Assembly: GCF_004769405.1 (NCBI RefSeq)
Contig: NZ_RQES01000019.1
Location: forward strand, 532,271-596,270
Direction: 5' to 3'
From: Leptospira selangorensis
Lineage (GTDB): Bacteria; Spirochaetota; Leptospiria; Leptospirales; Leptospiraceae
Length of the DNA: 64,000 bases
Shown: in pieces, positions 40,011 through 50,314 of the stretch
Position numbering within the stretch: the first letter of the stretch is position 1
How the letters are laid out: every line of letters starts with the position of its first letter
Notes under the pieces: generated by a model
What the model saw: the letters and a program-made list of their open reading frames with translations, nothing else
Databases searched by the model: none
Told to the model about the DNA's origin: nothing
Program-made: the position numbers and the translations under genes

Positions 40011-40542
40011 AATTCATGCAACCACGATACTCTGCGTTCGCAAAGGCGGAAAAGTAGCAATCGCAGGTGACGGACAAGTTTCTTTCGGAAACACCGTCAT
40101 GAAGAATACCGCAAGAAAAGTTCGTAAACTTTATTCCGATAAAATTGTATCCGGCTTTGCCGGTTCCGCAGCCGACGCTTTTACATTATTCGAATTATTC
40201 GAAAAAAAAGTACAGGAATACGGAGGAAGTCTTTCCAGATCCGCGGTCGAACTTGCAAGAGAATGGAGATCTGATAGAGCTCTCAGAAGATTAGAAGCAA
40301 TGTTAATCGTAGCTGATAAGGACGAATCTTTTTTAGTTTCCGGAACAGGAGACGTGATCTCTCCTGATGATGGAATTTTAGCGATTGGTTCTGGTGGAAA
40401 TTATGCACTCTCCGCAGCAAGAGCTCTGTATAATCATACCAACTTGGAACCTTCTCAGATCGTAAAAGAAGCCATGAACATAGCAGCAGATATTTGTATA
40501 TACACAAATCATAATATAATTGTAGAGGAAATCGGACAATGA
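39985..40542 (+). CDS. hslV: ATP-dependent protease subunit HslV
   Basis: The 185-residue proteasome-like peptidase has its catalytic Thr at residue 13 or so ([21 protein letters not shown] split), preceded by a 12-residue N-terminal extension that must be removed. The family motifs [14 protein letters not shown] and [14 protein letters not shown] are present. HslV is the proteolytic chamber for HslU. The gene starts inside xerC and overlaps hslU by 4 nt, so the three genes form one operon. Confidence 0.96.
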   Translation: MQDSINPNKIHATTILCVRKGGKVAIAGDGQVSFGNTVMKNTARKVRKLYSDKIVSGFAGSAADAFTLFELFEKKVQEYGGSLSRSAVELAREWRSDRALRRLEAMLIVADKDESFLVSGTGDVISPDDGILAIGSGGNYALSAARALYNHTNLEPSQIVKEAMNIAADICIYTNHNIIVEEIGQ

Positions 40543-41975
40543 GCGAATTCCTTCCCCAAACAAATGAAACTAAATTAGGGGATGATGAACTCACTCCCAG
40601 ACAAATCGTTTCCAAACTAGACGAGCATATCATAGGACAGAAGAACGCCAAAAAAGCAGTGGCGATCGCTCTTAGAAATAGAACTAGACGCAGAAAACTA
40701 GATCCGGAATTAAGAGAAGAAATTTATCCTAAAAACATAATCATGATCGGCCCCACTGGAGTGGGGAAAACAGAGATCGCAAGAAGACTTTCCAAACTTT
40801 GCGGTGCACCTTTCTTAAAAGTAGAAAGTACAAAATTTACGGAAGTAGGTTATGTAGGACGAGATGTAGAAAGTATTATCAGAGATCTTGCAATGGTTTC
40901 TTTAAACCTAGTGAAACAAGAATTCAGAAAAGAAGTAGAAGCAAAAGCAAAGGAAAGAGCAGAAGAAGCTCTGTTGGATATCCTACTTCCATTTCCAGCC
41001 AAAACTTCGATCGCAGATCCTCATCCTCCTTCTATCGGCTTCTCCACAAACGAAGCGGACGAAGAAAGAGAGAAAAGATTTTTAGAAACCAGAGAGACTA
41101 TGAGAAAGAAGCTCAAGTCTGGAAAATTAAACGAACAAATCATAGAGATAGATATTCCACAAGCAGGTCCGCAAGGACTTCCTATGTTACAAGTATTCGG
41201 TGCTGGTAATATGGAAGATCTAGACAATCATATCCAAAATGTTTTGGGCGATCTAATGCCTAAAAAACAAAAAAAGAGAAAATTACCGATCCCAGAAGCT
41301 CTCAAAATTTTAGAAGAAGCAGAAGCTGAAAAACTTTTAGATCCTGACAAGTTACAAAGAGAAGCCCAAAAGCGAGTAGAAGAAATGGGCATCGTATTCT
41401 TAGACGAGATCGACAAGATCGCAAGCAGAGAAGGAAGAGCAGGGGCTGACGTCTCTAGAGAAGGAGTACAAAGAGACTTACTTCCGATTGTAGAAGGTGC
41501 AACAGTAAATACAAAGATCGGCCCGATCGTAACAGATCATATTCTGTTTATCGCAGCAGGTGCATTCCATATGTCTAAACCTTCTGATCTTATCCCAGAA
41601 TTACAGGGACGTTTTCCGATCCGAGTAGAACTCGAAAAATTATCCATGGAAGATTTTGAAAAGATCTTAACAGCTCCCAGATCTTCACTTGTAAAACAAT
41701 ACCAAGCATTACTCGAAACAGATGGGATCAAAATAGAGTTCGCACCGGATGGTATCAAAGAGATCGCTAAGATGGCCTATGACATGAACGAAAAACATGA
41801 AAACATAGGCGCTCGTAGATTAAATACAATCATGGAAAGACTATTAGAAGATCTTAGCTTCGAAGGCCCGGATCTACCGGAAAACCAAAGAAGTTTAACA
41901 ATAGATCAAAAAGCAGTCGAGTCCAAACTCAAAGGGATCGTAGAAGATAAAGACCTAAGTCGTTATATCCTCTGA
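40539..41975 (+). CDS. hslU: ATP-dependent protease ATPase subunit HslU
   Basis: The 478-residue AAA+ unfoldase of the HslUV protease has the N-terminal [17 protein letters not shown], Walker [12 protein letters not shown] (about 71-81), the pore loop GYVGRD, a long I domain (about 110-260) with acidic and basic helices, Walker [12 protein letters not shown] (about 286-296), and sensor 2 [11 protein letters not shown]. The C-terminal tail that docks into HslV (SRYIL) is intact. Confidence 0.97.
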   Translation: MSEFLPQTNETKLGDDELTPRQIVSKLDEHIIGQKNAKKAVAIALRNRTRRRKLDPELREEIYPKNIIMIGPTGVGKTEIARRLSKLCGAPFLKVESTKFTEVGYVGRDVESIIRDLAMVSLNLVKQEFRKEVEAKAKERAEEALLDILLPFPAKTSIADPHPPSIGFSTNEADEEREKRFLETRETMRKKLKSGKLNEQIIEIDIPQAGPQGLPMLQVFGAGNMEDLDNHIQNVLGDLMPKKQKKRKLPIPEALKILEEAEAEKLLDPDKLQREAQKRVEEMGIVFLDEIDKIASREGRAGADVSREGVQRDLLPIVEGATVNTKIGPIVTDHILFIAAGAFHMSKPSDLIPELQGRFPIRVELEKLSMEDFEKILTAPRSSLVKQYQALLETDGIKIEFAPDGIKEIAKMAYDMNEKHENIGARRLNTIMERLLEDLSFEGPDLPENQRSLTIDQKAVESKLKGIVEDKDLSRYIL

Positions 41976-42004
41976 AGTCAGCTTTGTGTAAAAAACTCAG
42001 CGTC

Positions 42005-42838
42005 TTAAAACGCCATTTCGCGGAGTGCAGTTAAAGGATATCTCATATACACGGTAGTCGTTCTGCTACCGGATGTAATGGTCAGAAGATCTAAAGGATT
42101 CAGACCCATAGTATAATATCCTTCGTCGATCATAGCGATACCAAATCCCGCACTTTCTTTTTCGTCCAAAAACTCAGGGCGGAAAAAGTCAGCAGAATTT
42201 CCTTGGTCGAATAATTCTTTATGACGAATACGAGATTCTTCAATCCTGCCGAAATCCATATTATGGATCGGAGAATCGTTACGGATCCTGAAATTCAGTT
42301 CGTCCTTGGTGATCTTGATCTTAACAGAAATTCTCATTCTGTTTTTCTTCAGTTTAAAACGTATATCAGTTAGGAATTCTTTCTCTTCGTCTTTTAAGAT
42401 CTGTTTTTTAGCACGGATCCTGTCCTCTAATTGAAGAATACTCTGGACCTGTTTTTTGATCTTATCCGGAACCACATATCGATGCATAGCATCACGAAGT
42501 GGAGACGTATCCATGATGATCTCAAGTAGTTCTTCCGCTTCTTCCTGAGTCTCGCCAAGCCTTTCTATTTTTTTCAGAAGTTCGTCTCTGAAAATAATAT
42601 GGCGGATATTCCCTTTGATCGCGTTTAATAATGCCTCCATCAGCCCGCTGAAAAGATGAAATGCAGCGAGAGGGTTGGCACCGATCTCTTCTAAAAGACC
42701 GTTAACGAGTTCGGAAAGAATATCTCTAGTCGGTTTAGTCAGACCTTTGAGTTCTAAATGGAAGAATCTTCTCTGCTTGAGTTCTTCTATATTTTGGAGG
42801 ATTTGAGCCCCTTTGAGGACAGATTTCTGGTTTGCCAT
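42005..42838 (-). CDS. hypothetical protein with degenerate GHKL ATPase-like region
   Basis: I used ATG 42838 ([14 protein letters not shown]), not the TTG 54 bp upstream; this gives 277 residues. I do not recognise a named family. A helical N-terminal part contains [15 protein letters not shown], which resembles the N box of GHKL ATPases, and the C-terminal part has [16 protein letters not shown] followed by [15 protein letters not shown], resembling a G2 box and the final strand. The middle (about 100-175) is a long charged helix. It may be an anti-sigma or signalling ATPase-like protein; ATP binding is doubtful. It is divergent from the lipoyl protein by 69 bp and convergent with hslU. Confidence 0.6.
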   Translation of the reverse strand: MANQKSVLKGAQILQNIEELKQRRFFHLELKGLTKPTRDILSELVNGLLEEIGANPLAAFHLFSGLMEALLNAIKGNIRHIIFRDELLKKIERLGETQEEAEELLEIIMDTSPLRDAMHRYVVPDKIKKQVQSILQLEDRIRAKKQILKDEEKEFLTDIRFKLKKNRMRISVKIKITKDELNFRIRNDSPIHNMDFGRIEESRIRHKELFDQGNSADFFRPEFLDEKESAGFGIAMIDEGYYTMGLNPLDLLTITSGSRTTTVYMRYPLTALREMAF

Positions 42839-42907
42839 AGGAGGGAACTTAGAAAATTTAGTACAGGTTGGCTTGTGGACTCTATACGGCAAGCTGGTTT
42901 TAGAAAG

Positions 42908-43168
42908 ATGGCATCAAAAACCGAAGATTTCGAACTAATCACTCCTGACTTAGGAGATACCGACAAAATTGAACTAGTTCGATGGAATTTTCAGTTGGGA
43001 GATCAAATCATTGAAGGATCAGAAGTCTGCGAACTAGTCACAGACAAGGCTTCCTTTCCAATGGAATCTCCGATTAGCGGAATACTCGCGAGAATCGACA
43101 GAGAAAAAGGTTCCATCATCAAAAAAGGAGAAATTTTGGGAATGATCCGGAGGAAAGTTTCCGAGTGA
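42908..43168 (+). CDS. stand-alone lipoyl/biotinyl-attachment domain protein
   Basis: The 86-residue protein is a single lipoyl-like domain. It has [19 protein letters not shown], the attachment turn [12 protein letters not shown] with K47 as the likely modified lysine, and the mirrored [10 protein letters not shown] and KKGEILGMI. The D-K-A turn is typical of lipoyl domains of 2-oxoacid dehydrogenase E2 subunits. There is no E2 catalytic or peripheral-subunit domain. I chose the ATG at 42908 because the longer frame runs antisense through the neighbour. It overlaps the metallophosphoesterase start by 4 nt. Its enzyme partner is unknown. Confidence 0.75.
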   Translation: MASKTEDFELITPDLGDTDKIELVRWNFQLGDQIIEGSEVCELVTDKASFPMESPISGILARIDREKGSIIKKGEILGMIRRKVSE

Positions 43169-44067
43169 AATTGGTCCATCTATCGGACCTTCATTTTCCC
43201 GTAGCACTACCTTTCATGACTTTGAAAGGAAAGATGATCCCGGGATATATGAACTATACCTTTCGGCGTATGAGAAAGTATCCGATCTCTCTTTGGGATG
43301 CAATTGTTCGAAAAGTAAAATCCATAAATCCGGATGCGATTATTATTTCCGGAGATATCACGAACATTTCTCATTTGAAAGAATACGAAGAAGCCTTAAA
43401 GATCCTAAATCCCGTGCTTGGTGACAAAACATTCATGGTCCCGGGAAATCATGATCGTTATACAGATATTGCAGCAGGTAAAAAAGGATCGGATCTCCCT
43501 TATTACGAAAAATTTTTCTCTCCTTGGATGGGAGATAGTATTCCTCTACAAAACGGATATCTTAGGATCAAAAAAATAGGAAAACTAGCGCTCGTTGGCT
43601 GGGACTCTAATATGCCGCTTTCCGTATTAAACGCGTACGGATACGTGGGGGAAGAGATAGTACATTCTACATTAGAATACTTGGAAAAAGAAAAACTGGA
43701 TCAGTATATTCTAATCTGCCATCACCCCATCTGGAATCCTCCGGAACGCCAGGAAAGCTCCGGTCATAAAATGAAAAACAGGGAAGAAATCGCGGAACTT
43801 CTAAAAAAAAGGCCACCATTAGCCTATTTGCATGGTCATGTACATACGAACTGGGTTAAATATCCTGATCCACAAAAACCATACTATGTAATCAATTCCG
43901 CATCCAGTACCAGGATTTCAGACCAGAAACACCAAAGCGGTTTCCATTTGATGGAATGGAACGAAACAGAATTAAATATTAAAAGATTCTCTTTTTCTAA
44001 TGAAGAAGGGGAATTCACAGAAACACAAACGATCTCATACCAAGAAAAGGAAACAAATGGCCGGTAA
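43165..44067 (+). CDS. calcineurin-like metallophosphoesterase
   Basis: The 300-residue protein carries all five metal-binding blocks of the family: D8-x-H10 in [23 protein letters not shown] and LHGHVH. It has no signal peptide, so it is probably cytoplasmic. The substrate cannot be told; related proteins include CpdA-type cyclic-nucleotide phosphodiesterases and uncharacterised ones. It starts with GTG in a 4-nt overlap with the lipoyl-domain gene and overlaps the Mrp gene by 11 nt. Confidence 0.9.
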   Translation: MKLVHLSDLHFPVALPFMTLKGKMIPGYMNYTFRRMRKYPISLWDAIVRKVKSINPDAIIISGDITNISHLKEYEEALKILNPVLGDKTFMVPGNHDRYTDIAAGKKGSDLPYYEKFFSPWMGDSIPLQNGYLRIKKIGKLALVGWDSNMPLSVLNAYGYVGEEIVHSTLEYLEKEKLDQYILICHHPIWNPPERQESSGHKMKNREEIAELLKKRPPLAYLHGHVHTNWVKYPDPQKPYYVINSASSTRISDQKHQSGFHLMEWNETELNIKRFSFSNEEGEFTETQTISYQEKETNGR

Positions 44068-45103
44068 ACTCCAACCAATCGACATCCAAAGGGAACTCAC
44101 CAAGATCAAACACCCGGAGCTAAAAAAAGACATAGTGTCTCTCGGAATGATCGGTTCTCTTGAAATCGGAGAAGAAGAAACTAGTATCCTCGTCAAAACT
44201 CCTAGCCAGGACAGAAGGGTACAAATCGGATTAGAAGCACAGATCCGTCAGACACTTTCTAAAAAAGAAGGGGTCGGAAAAGTTAAGATCAAGTTCGAAG
44301 TAGATCCTAAGATGACCTTGGATGATTCCAATAAGATCCTTGGAGTCAAAAAGGTAATCGCGATCGGTTCCGGAAAAGGTGGAGTCGGAAAATCCACAGT
44401 CACAGTAAATCTTGCGTCTGCAGCAGCTGCATTGGGATACAAAGTGGGAGTGATGGATGCGGATATTTACGGACCTTCTATCGGAAAAATGTTCGGAGTC
44501 AACGGTAAAGTAGCACTCAAAGCAGAAGAAGATAAAATTTATCCGTTAGAAAAAGACGGACTGAAGATCATCTCTTTCTCTTTTTTAATAGAAGAGAAAC
44601 AACCTGTAGTTTGGCGGGGTCCAATGTTAGGAAAGGCGGTAGAACAGTTTCTGTATGATATCGTCTGGGGAGAACTAGACTTCTTATTTATAGATCTTCC
44701 ACCAGGAACAGGAGACGTACAATTATCTCTTGCTCAGCTCATAGATTTAGACGGCGCAATTTTGGTAACCACACCACAAACAGTAGCACTTTTAGATGCA
44801 AATAGAGCCGCATCTATGTTCCAACAAGTCAAAGTACCGATACTAGGTGTAGTGGAAAATATGAGTGAATTTGTGTGTCCAAATTGTGGACACTCTTCCG
44901 CGATTTTTTCCAAGGGCGGAGGTCAAAAATTAGCTGATTCTGCCGATACAAAATTCCTGGGAGGGGTCCCACTTACTATGGATGTAATGAGTGCTGGAGA
45001 AGCTGGAAAACCGCTGGTTTTTCAAGAACCAGACGGAATTATCGCAAAATCCTATAAAAACATACTCCAGAACCTGGCTGAAGAGATAAAAAAGTGGGAA
45101 TAA
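44057..45103 (+). CDS. Mrp/ApbC family iron-sulfur carrier ATPase
   Basis: I used ATG 44057, preceded by AAGGA, giving 348 residues. A MIP18/FSCA-type domain lies at about 5-85, then a deviant Walker [18 protein letters not shown] (about 107-123), a DADIYGPS switch, [13 protein letters not shown], and the C-x-x-C motif FVCPNCGHS that holds a bridging Fe-S cluster. Such proteins deliver Fe-S clusters to apo-enzymes. It ends the lipoyl-phosphoesterase-Mrp operon, which may link lipoyl or Fe-S enzyme maturation, but the connection is inference. Confidence 0.93.
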   Translation: MAGKLQPIDIQRELTKIKHPELKKDIVSLGMIGSLEIGEEETSILVKTPSQDRRVQIGLEAQIRQTLSKKEGVGKVKIKFEVDPKMTLDDSNKILGVKKVIAIGSGKGGVGKSTVTVNLASAAAALGYKVGVMDADIYGPSIGKMFGVNGKVALKAEEDKIYPLEKDGLKIISFSFLIEEKQPVVWRGPMLGKAVEQFLYDIVWGELDFLFIDLPPGTGDVQLSLAQLIDLDGAILVTTPQTVALLDANRAASMFQQVKVPILGVVENMSEFVCPNCGHSSAIFSKGGGQKLADSADTKFLGGVPLTMDVMSAGEAGKPLVFQEPDGIIAKSYKNILQNLAEEIKKWE

Positions 45104-45143
45104 TACTCTGGGGCCAGTCAGTTAGTACAGAGGGAGGCACACC

Positions 45144-45827
45144 GTGAAGTTCGAAAAAGGTACAGAGAAGAATCCATCCGGAAACCTCATAGTATATTGC
45201 AACGTTGTTGGAGAAAACCCGCTATTTCCGGGCGGCAAAATTATCGCTTCCAACGTAGTGGTTAGTTTCCTCCGAATCGGGGAAAACTTTCCTGTTGTAA
45301 CATTTCCTCCTGTCTCTCTAGACAGTTACGACGATCTGAAAAGGATCATCACAGATCATTACGACAAGTATGATGTGGTGAAGATCAAAGACTTCGAAAT
45401 GCCTGCAGGCCAAGAGGATTCCAATTCTTATATCAAAGAAAGAATGGATCATTTTGAAAACGTTGTCATTCGATATGTAGAACTATGTAAGAACAGAGAA
45501 GGTGGATCTTTCCCTGTCCAAGAAAAAGAACCGGAAGGTGTTAGAGATTATCTGGATGCCTTAGCAAATCTATCTTTAAAAGTAAGACGCTCAAGCGGTA
45601 TCGCGAGAGAAGCTTCTCTTCTTCATATGGAAAGATTGGTAGAAACTTTTTCTGGAAAACACCCAGAGTTCGATCTTCATAATTTCCGCAAGGCTTTGGA
45701 AGTTCCGGGCCAAACCGGAGAAGAGTTGGTTGGATTGTATCTTCAAAAGTTCAATGCCATCTCTTACGAAAGATACGAAGATGCTTCTGATCTAAATAAA
45801 AAGATCCAAGCATTAGAAGCAGTTTAG
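45144..45827 (+). CDS. conserved hypothetical protein
   Basis: I do not recognise this 227-residue protein. It starts with GTG after a strong GAGGGAGG. The N-terminal third is beta-rich ([21 protein letters not shown]), with hydrophobic strands that suggest a small alpha-beta domain, and the rest is helical, including [20 protein letters not shown] and a terminal [11 protein letters not shown] helix. There is no signal peptide, no membrane segment and no Cys pattern. It is separate from mrp by 40 bp and is followed by a terminator. Confidence 0.7.
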   Translation: MKFEKGTEKNPSGNLIVYCNVVGENPLFPGGKIIASNVVVSFLRIGENFPVVTFPPVSLDSYDDLKRIITDHYDKYDVVKIKDFEMPAGQEDSNSYIKERMDHFENVVIRYVELCKNREGGSFPVQEKEPEGVRDYLDALANLSLKVRRSSGIAREASLLHMERLVETFSGKHPEFDLHNFRKALEVPGQTGEELVGLYLQKFNAISYERYEDASDLNKKIQALEAV

Positions 45828-45840
45828 TCCGTTCAAAATT

Positions 45841-45872
45841 CGGGGCCTTCCGGTCCCGGATCTTTTCCTTTT
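45841..45872. terminator. terminator between hypothetical gene and ubiX
   Basis: CGGGGCC pairs with GGTCCCG (one G-T pair) around TTCC, followed by a T-rich tail. It sits between two convergent genes. Confidence 0.75.
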
Positions 45873-45885
45873 AATCAATAATTCT

Positions 45886-46500
45886 TTATGGATTCCATCT
45901 AGGGTAGAGATCTATCTCTCTTCCTAAAAGCCTGAAAATCCTTGTGGCCATAAAATCTCCTAAGTCTTCCAAACTCTGAGGCATTTGGTAAAAACCGGGA
46001 GATGCAGGAGCAATGATCGCACCTGCATCATGCAGAGCTAACATATTCTCCAGATGGATTCGATTATATGGAGTTTCTCTAGGAACTAAGATAAGCTTTC
46101 TTCTTTCTTTTAAGGTTACGTCAGCCGCTCTTTCTATCAAATTTTCAGTGATCCCTGTGCGGATCGCTGCAACAGTTTTCATGGAGCAAGGAATTACCAC
46201 CATCCCATCCCAAATATTAGAACCGGAAGCAATATCCGCACCTATATCTTCGAATTTTCTAAGATGAAATTTATGAACTTGTTTAGGATTCCATTTTTTA
46301 CGCACAAACTCGAGGACATCTTCTCCTGTTTGCACATTTGTCTCATATTCTTCTTTAAACACTCGGATAGAAGCAGGACTTGGGACAAACCAGGTCTCTC
46401 CAGGAATTTCCATAAGTGCTTTTATAAATCTGGCAGCATAGATGGAGCCGCTTGCCCCCGCCATTGCAAGTACCAGTCTTAAAGGTTTTTCCTCGCTCAT
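45886..46500 (-). CDS. ubiX: UbiX-like flavin prenyltransferase
   Basis: The 204-residue flavoprotein prenylates FMN to make the cofactor of UbiD-type decarboxylases. The N terminus has [17 protein letters not shown], then the FMN-binding [16 protein letters not shown] and the motif [17 protein letters not shown]. It is the second gene of a ubiA-ubiX operon (1-bp gap). Because the neighbouring UbiA looks like the MqnP type, this may be the UbiX-like partner (MqnM-type) of a futalosine menaquinone route. No ubiD is in the window. Confidence 0.93.
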   Translation of the reverse strand: MSEEKPLRLVLAMAGASGSIYAARFIKALMEIPGETWFVPSPASIRVFKEEYETNVQTGEDVLEFVRKKWNPKQVHKFHLRKFEDIGADIASGSNIWDGMVVIPCSMKTVAAIRTGITENLIERAADVTLKERRKLILVPRETPYNRIHLENMLALHDAGAIIAPASPGFYQMPQSLEDLGDFMATRIFRLLGREIDLYPRWNP

Positions 46501-46501
46501 G

Positions 46502-47410
46502 TTAAAACCTGGAAAATAAAGAAACTAAACTAAGGCCCTTTTCCGCCAAAATCCCTAAAAAGATCACAAGAGATATCCAAGAATGGATCTGATAAAAACT
46601 AGGCGGGAAATTTCCGTCCTTATTTTCAGATGCAATTTTTTGTTCTCTAAACAATAAGTATGCTACAAATACCAAAAAGGCCCAGAAAGCACCATTAAAC
46701 CCAGCATACCAAGCAGCTGTCGCTAAAAAGGAGACGGAAAGAACATGAGAAATTCTTGATATTATAAAAGAATTCTTTTCTCCAAAATAAACAGGAACAG
46801 AATGTAGTCCTTCTTTTTTATCGAATTCCCTATCTTGCAAGGCATATAAGATATCAAATCCGGCTAGATTAAAAGCAAGTCCTAAGGTCCAAAATCCTGC
46901 GATCCAGGAAAATTCCTCTCTAATAGCGATCCAAGTCGCAAGTGGCGCAAGACCTATCGTCAATCCCAGGTAAAAATGGCATAAAAAAGTAAAACGTTTT
47001 GTATAAGAATAAGTTAATAGAAGAAATAGGGTAGGAAAAGAAAGATAAAAGGAAAGAGGATTTAAAAACCAACTCCCTATAAAGAAAACAAGAGCTGATA
47101 CAATGATAAATATCACTGCCATAAAATCCGAGATCTGACCACTCGGGATCTCTCTGTTTGCAGTCCTTGGATTTTTAGCGTCTATCTTACGATCTGCCCA
47201 TCTATTAAATCCCATGGCGGCACTTCTTGCACCAACCATACAGACCAAGATCCAAATCAATTTTTGCCCCATTACAAGAAGAGATAGACTAGGCTCTTGT
47301 AAGATCGCGAGAACGAATGCGATCCCTGCAAATGGAAGAGCGAATAAAGTATGGGAGAATTTTATAAATCGACCGTATTTGCCTAGAGCAGCAATAGTAT
47401 TGGAAGCCAT
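46502..47410 (-). CDS. UbiA-family polyprenyltransferase, probably MqnP type
   Basis: The 302-residue integral membrane prenyltransferase has the first Asp-rich motif as [18 protein letters not shown] and the second as [17 protein letters not shown]. The forms K-I-D-A-x-N-P-R-T-A-N-R and A-L-Q-D-x-E-F-D fit the group called 'other UbiA' or MqnP, which prenylates an aromatic acid in the futalosine menaquinone pathway, better than E. coli UbiA, which has an N-D-Y-A-D-R form. The assignment to MqnP is inference from these motifs. It is first in the ubiA-ubiX operon. Confidence 0.82.
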   Translation of the reverse strand: MASNTIAALGKYGRFIKFSHTLFALPFAGIAFVLAILQEPSLSLLVMGQKLIWILVCMVGARSAAMGFNRWADRKIDAKNPRTANREIPSGQISDFMAVIFIIVSALVFFIGSWFLNPLSFYLSFPTLFLLLTYSYTKRFTFLCHFYLGLTIGLAPLATWIAIREEFSWIAGFWTLGLAFNLAGFDILYALQDREFDKKEGLHSVPVYFGEKNSFIISRISHVLSVSFLATAAWYAGFNGAFWAFLVFVAYLLFREQKIASENKDGNFPPSFYQIHSWISLVIFLGILAEKGLSLVSLFSRF

Positions 47411-47511
47411 CAGAGGAAGTCTTATAGAATACTGTTAGTTAGAAAGCAGATTTTTTAGAACCAAAACGAAAATGGATGATTTTTTGACCTCCCGAAGAAA
47501 TCCTCGTATCT

Positions 47512-48180
47512 ATGATCCAAAACGCGGATACCAAGCCAAATCCTAACATTTCTTCCGAGGAAATTGATTCTCTATTAACGGAGATAGTGTCTTCTACTGA
47601 ACTACATTTTAAATGGTTAAATACTCTTTCTCTTTTGGAACATATCGGTTCTCGTAAAATCCACACTAGCCAATCAGGAGCGCTACTTTCCGAGATGGTG
47701 TTAAGACATGCTTCTGAAGAAGCAAGACATGCCGCGTATTTTAAAAAATTAGCATTAAAAGTAAAACCGGACGGGACTCAAAACTTCGAAAAGGATTCTT
47801 TACTCTGCGGTTTTTCCGCAGTTTCCTATTTCCAAAAATTGGATCTTTCAGTAGAGAGATCTTTTGGAACGGAAAACTTTCCTAAACATACTAAATCTTT
47901 CCTTTGTTATCTATATGTTACAAAATTAATAGAAGAAAGAGCGGGTTTGGTTTACGAAACCTATGACCAAATTTTGGATCAAAAGAATGCCGGAATATCC
48001 GTAAAAGGTATCATCAAGGAAGAAGAATCACATCTTTCCGAAATGGATTCCCAACTTTCCAAAATGGATCCTAAATTCGAATCCAGAACATTAGAATTTA
48101 GGGAAAAAGAACAAAAACTTTTCCAAAAGTACTTTCAAAATTTAAGAAAAGAAGTTTTTCAATACTCTTTAAGCAAATGA
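47512..48180 (+). CDS. ferritin-like (putative diiron) protein
   Basis: The 222-residue helical protein has ligands in the order expected of a four-helix diiron bundle: E43 (LLEHIGSRK), E70-x-x-H73 (SEEARHAAYF), E141/E142 (LIEERAGLVYE) and E171-x-x-H174 (KEEESHLSEMD). The two E-x-x-H pairs set 100 residues apart are typical of ferritin-like oxygenases and hydroxylases. I do not recognise a specific enzyme. It is divergent from ubiA by 101 bp and overlaps the following gene by 4 nt. Confidence 0.72.
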   Translation: MIQNADTKPNPNISSEEIDSLLTEIVSSTELHFKWLNTLSLLEHIGSRKIHTSQSGALLSEMVLRHASEEARHAAYFKKLALKVKPDGTQNFEKDSLLCGFSAVSYFQKLDLSVERSFGTENFPKHTKSFLCYLYVTKLIEERAGLVYETYDQILDQKNAGISVKGIIKEEESHLSEMDSQLSKMDPKFESRTLEFREKEQKLFQKYFQNLRKEVFQYSLSK

Positions 48181-49148
48181 ATTTTCCCCCGAAATTCGAA
48201 ATCAAAAAACTAGGCGCTCTGATTGTTTTAGTCGGCCTAGTGATTTTAGGACCTTCTTTACAAACCCAATCTTCTCCATCGGAAAGAAAAGATTCTCCAA
48301 TCGGACTCGTAGTCTACTGTCCTCAGCAATCAGAGAAAGAAACTCCATTTGATTTCGAACGAACCTTGGGTCTTTGGTATAAAAGATACAAACAACAAAA
48401 GATCCAAGAAGGCGGAGGGGCTATTCTACTCGTTTCTGCACCTTTTCTGCCTAAAACTTCGGACGAAATCGAAAGACTGAAAAAAAGCCTAGGTGCAGAG
48501 ATCATATTCACCGGTCACCATTCAGTTCTTCCTAAAAAAGAAATTCCAAAACCCTCTAATAAAAAAGTAAAAAAGAAGAAGTTACTAAAACAAGAAGAGA
48601 AGTCTTCCGTTACTAAAAAGAAAGTAACTTCTAAGAAAAAAGGTAAGAAGAAGGCATCTAAACTTTCCGCTAAAAAACAACCGGTAATCCCACCAGGGAT
48701 TTTAATGGTAAAGGAAGAAGCAGGATTAAACTTTGTATTCTATTCTCCTTCTATAGAATCGTTACAAGAAGATGAAAAAAATCAATCTAGTTGGATGACA
48801 GACTTCAAGGCCCAGTTCTCTAAAACATTCGAATCTCAAATATTCCATTTTTTACTCGCCCAAGATCCGAGTGAAAAACCGAAAGAAGATCTGAATCCAA
48901 TTGCGGAAGGATTGTCCAATTTTAAAAAAGAACTTTCGGATACTCTTCCTTCTATCGTTCTTCTATCTTCTCCAAGAGCTTTGCGTTTTTTTAATGGAGA
49001 ATATAGCTTTGGATGTGGAGCAACCCCTGATTCTTTAAAGATCACCGTTTTAGAGTTATTTTTTAGGAACGGAAGAATGATCAGGATTAACGAAGAAGTC
49101 CAGACCTTAAATTCCAAAGAATCAAACAAGTCCTGGATCTTAGAATAA
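48177..49148 (+). CDS. hypothetical protein with Lys-rich linker
   Basis: The 323-residue protein has an N-terminal hydrophobic helix (about 13-30) that could be a signal or anchor, a short alpha-beta region (about 42-115: IGLVVYCPQ, ILLVSAPFLP, EIIFTGHHSV), an extremely lysine-rich linker (about 120-168), and a second domain to the end. I do not recognise a family. It is translationally coupled to the ferritin-like gene (ATGA overlap), so the two may work together. The lysine tract could bind nucleic acid, phosphate or acidic lipids; that is a guess. Confidence 0.65.
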   Translation: MNFPPKFEIKKLGALIVLVGLVILGPSLQTQSSPSERKDSPIGLVVYCPQQSEKETPFDFERTLGLWYKRYKQQKIQEGGGAILLVSAPFLPKTSDEIERLKKSLGAEIIFTGHHSVLPKKEIPKPSNKKVKKKKLLKQEEKSSVTKKKVTSKKKGKKKASKLSAKKQPVIPPGILMVKEEAGLNFVFYSPSIESLQEDEKNQSSWMTDFKAQFSKTFESQIFHFLLAQDPSEKPKEDLNPIAEGLSNFKKELSDTLPSIVLLSSPRALRFFNGEYSFGCGATPDSLKITVLELFFRNGRMIRINEEVQTLNSKESNKSWILE

Positions 49149-49216
49149 AAACTTCTTATTTCAGGCTATAAATCTAAACGAATTTACAGATTCTCTTTCT
49201 TCCAAAAATTGACTGT

Positions 49217-50314
49217 ATGAGCTTGAATTGCGGAATCGTAGGACTTCCAAACGTAGGAAAATCAACCATATTTAACGCATTGACCAAGGCCGGTGCCGAA
49301 ATGCAAAACTATCCGTTTTGTACAATCGAACCGAACAAGGGAATTGTAGAAGTTCCGGACGTAAGACTGGACAGGCTCGTAGAACTTTATAAACCCCAAA
49401 AGAAAGTTCCTGCAATCATGGAATTCGTGGATATTGCAGGACTTGTAAAAGGTGCAAGCCAAGGGGAAGGTCTTGGAAATAAATTTCTTTCTCATATTAG
49501 AGAAGTGGATGCGATCTGCCATGTGGTACGTGCATTCGAAGACGAGAATATCACTCATGTTCACGGCAAAATTGATCCGGTAGAAGATGCGCAAGTAGTT
49601 ACAATGGAACTTATTTTTGCGGATTTAGAATCCGTAGAAAAGCAGTACCAAAAAATTTCCAGAAATGCGAAAGCGGGAAATAAAGAAGCTCAAGAAGCTA
49701 CGGCAGTTTTAGATAAGATCATGGCGGTTCTAAAAGAAGGGAAACCGGCAAGACTTGCAGATATCAAACCGGAAGAACAAAAATTAGTCAAAACATTCAA
49801 CCTGATCACTTCCAAGCCTGTTCTGTACGTAGCGAATATTACAGATAAAGCTGCGATCGCTAAAGAAAATCCGATCGTAGAATCGGTTAAAAAAATGGCC
49901 CAAGCGGAAGGAGCAGAAGTAGTCACTCTCTGCGGAAAATTCGAAGAAGAAATTTCAGGCCTAAGCAAAGAAGAACAGTTAGAATTCTTAAGCGAGATAG
50001 GAGAAACAAGCAGCGGGTTGGACAGAATGATCCAAGCTGCTTATAAACTTTTGGGACTTGTAACATTCTTCACAGCGGGAGAAGTTGAAGCGAGAGCCTG
50101 GACCACCGGTGTGGGAAGCACAGGGCCGATCGCTGCATCCGTAATCCATTCAGACTTCGAAAAGGGATTCGTTCGCGCGGAAGTAATGAAGTTCGAAGAT
50201 CTAGATAGAACTGGAAGCCCGAACAAAGTAAAAGAAGAAGGTAAATTAAAGATAGAAGGAAAGGAATATATCGTCCAAGACGGAGATGTTATTTTCTTTA
50301 GGGTAAACGCTTAA
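49217..50314 (+). CDS. ychF: YchF/OLA1 family ribosome-associated ATPase
   Basis: The 365-residue protein has a P-loop [14 protein letters not shown], the switch [14 protein letters not shown]3-like [17 protein letters not shown], a coiled-coil insertion (about 135-185), and a C-terminal TGS domain with [13 protein letters not shown] and the closing [11 protein letters not shown]. YchF prefers ATP over GTP because its G4 motif is altered; here the usual NKxD is replaced by NITD. The stop overlaps that of the convergent AraC-type gene by 4 nt. Confidence 0.96.
   Translation: MSLNCGIVGLPNVGKSTIFNALTKAGAEMQNYPFCTIEPNKGIVEVPDVRLDRLVELYKPQKKVPAIMEFVDIAGLVKGASQGEGLGNKFLSHIREVDAICHVVRAFEDENITHVHGKIDPVEDAQVVTMELIFADLESVEKQYQKISRNAKAGNKEAQEATAVLDKIMAVLKEGKPARLADIKPEEQKLVKTFNLITSKPVLYVANITDKAAIAKENPIVESVKKMAQAEGAEVVTLCGKFEEEISGLSKEEQLEFLSEIGETSSGLDRMIQAAYKLLGLVTFFTAGEVEARAWTTGVGSTGPIAASVIHSDFEKGFVRAEVMKFEDLDRTGSPNKVKEEGKLKIEGKEYIVQDGDVIFFRVNA

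Noticed and set aside
42758..42907. N-terminal extension of the lipoyl-domain protein
   Set aside because: The extra 50 codons run antisense through the start of the neighbouring gene, show no domain similarity, and the lipoyl domain begins naturally at ATG 42908.
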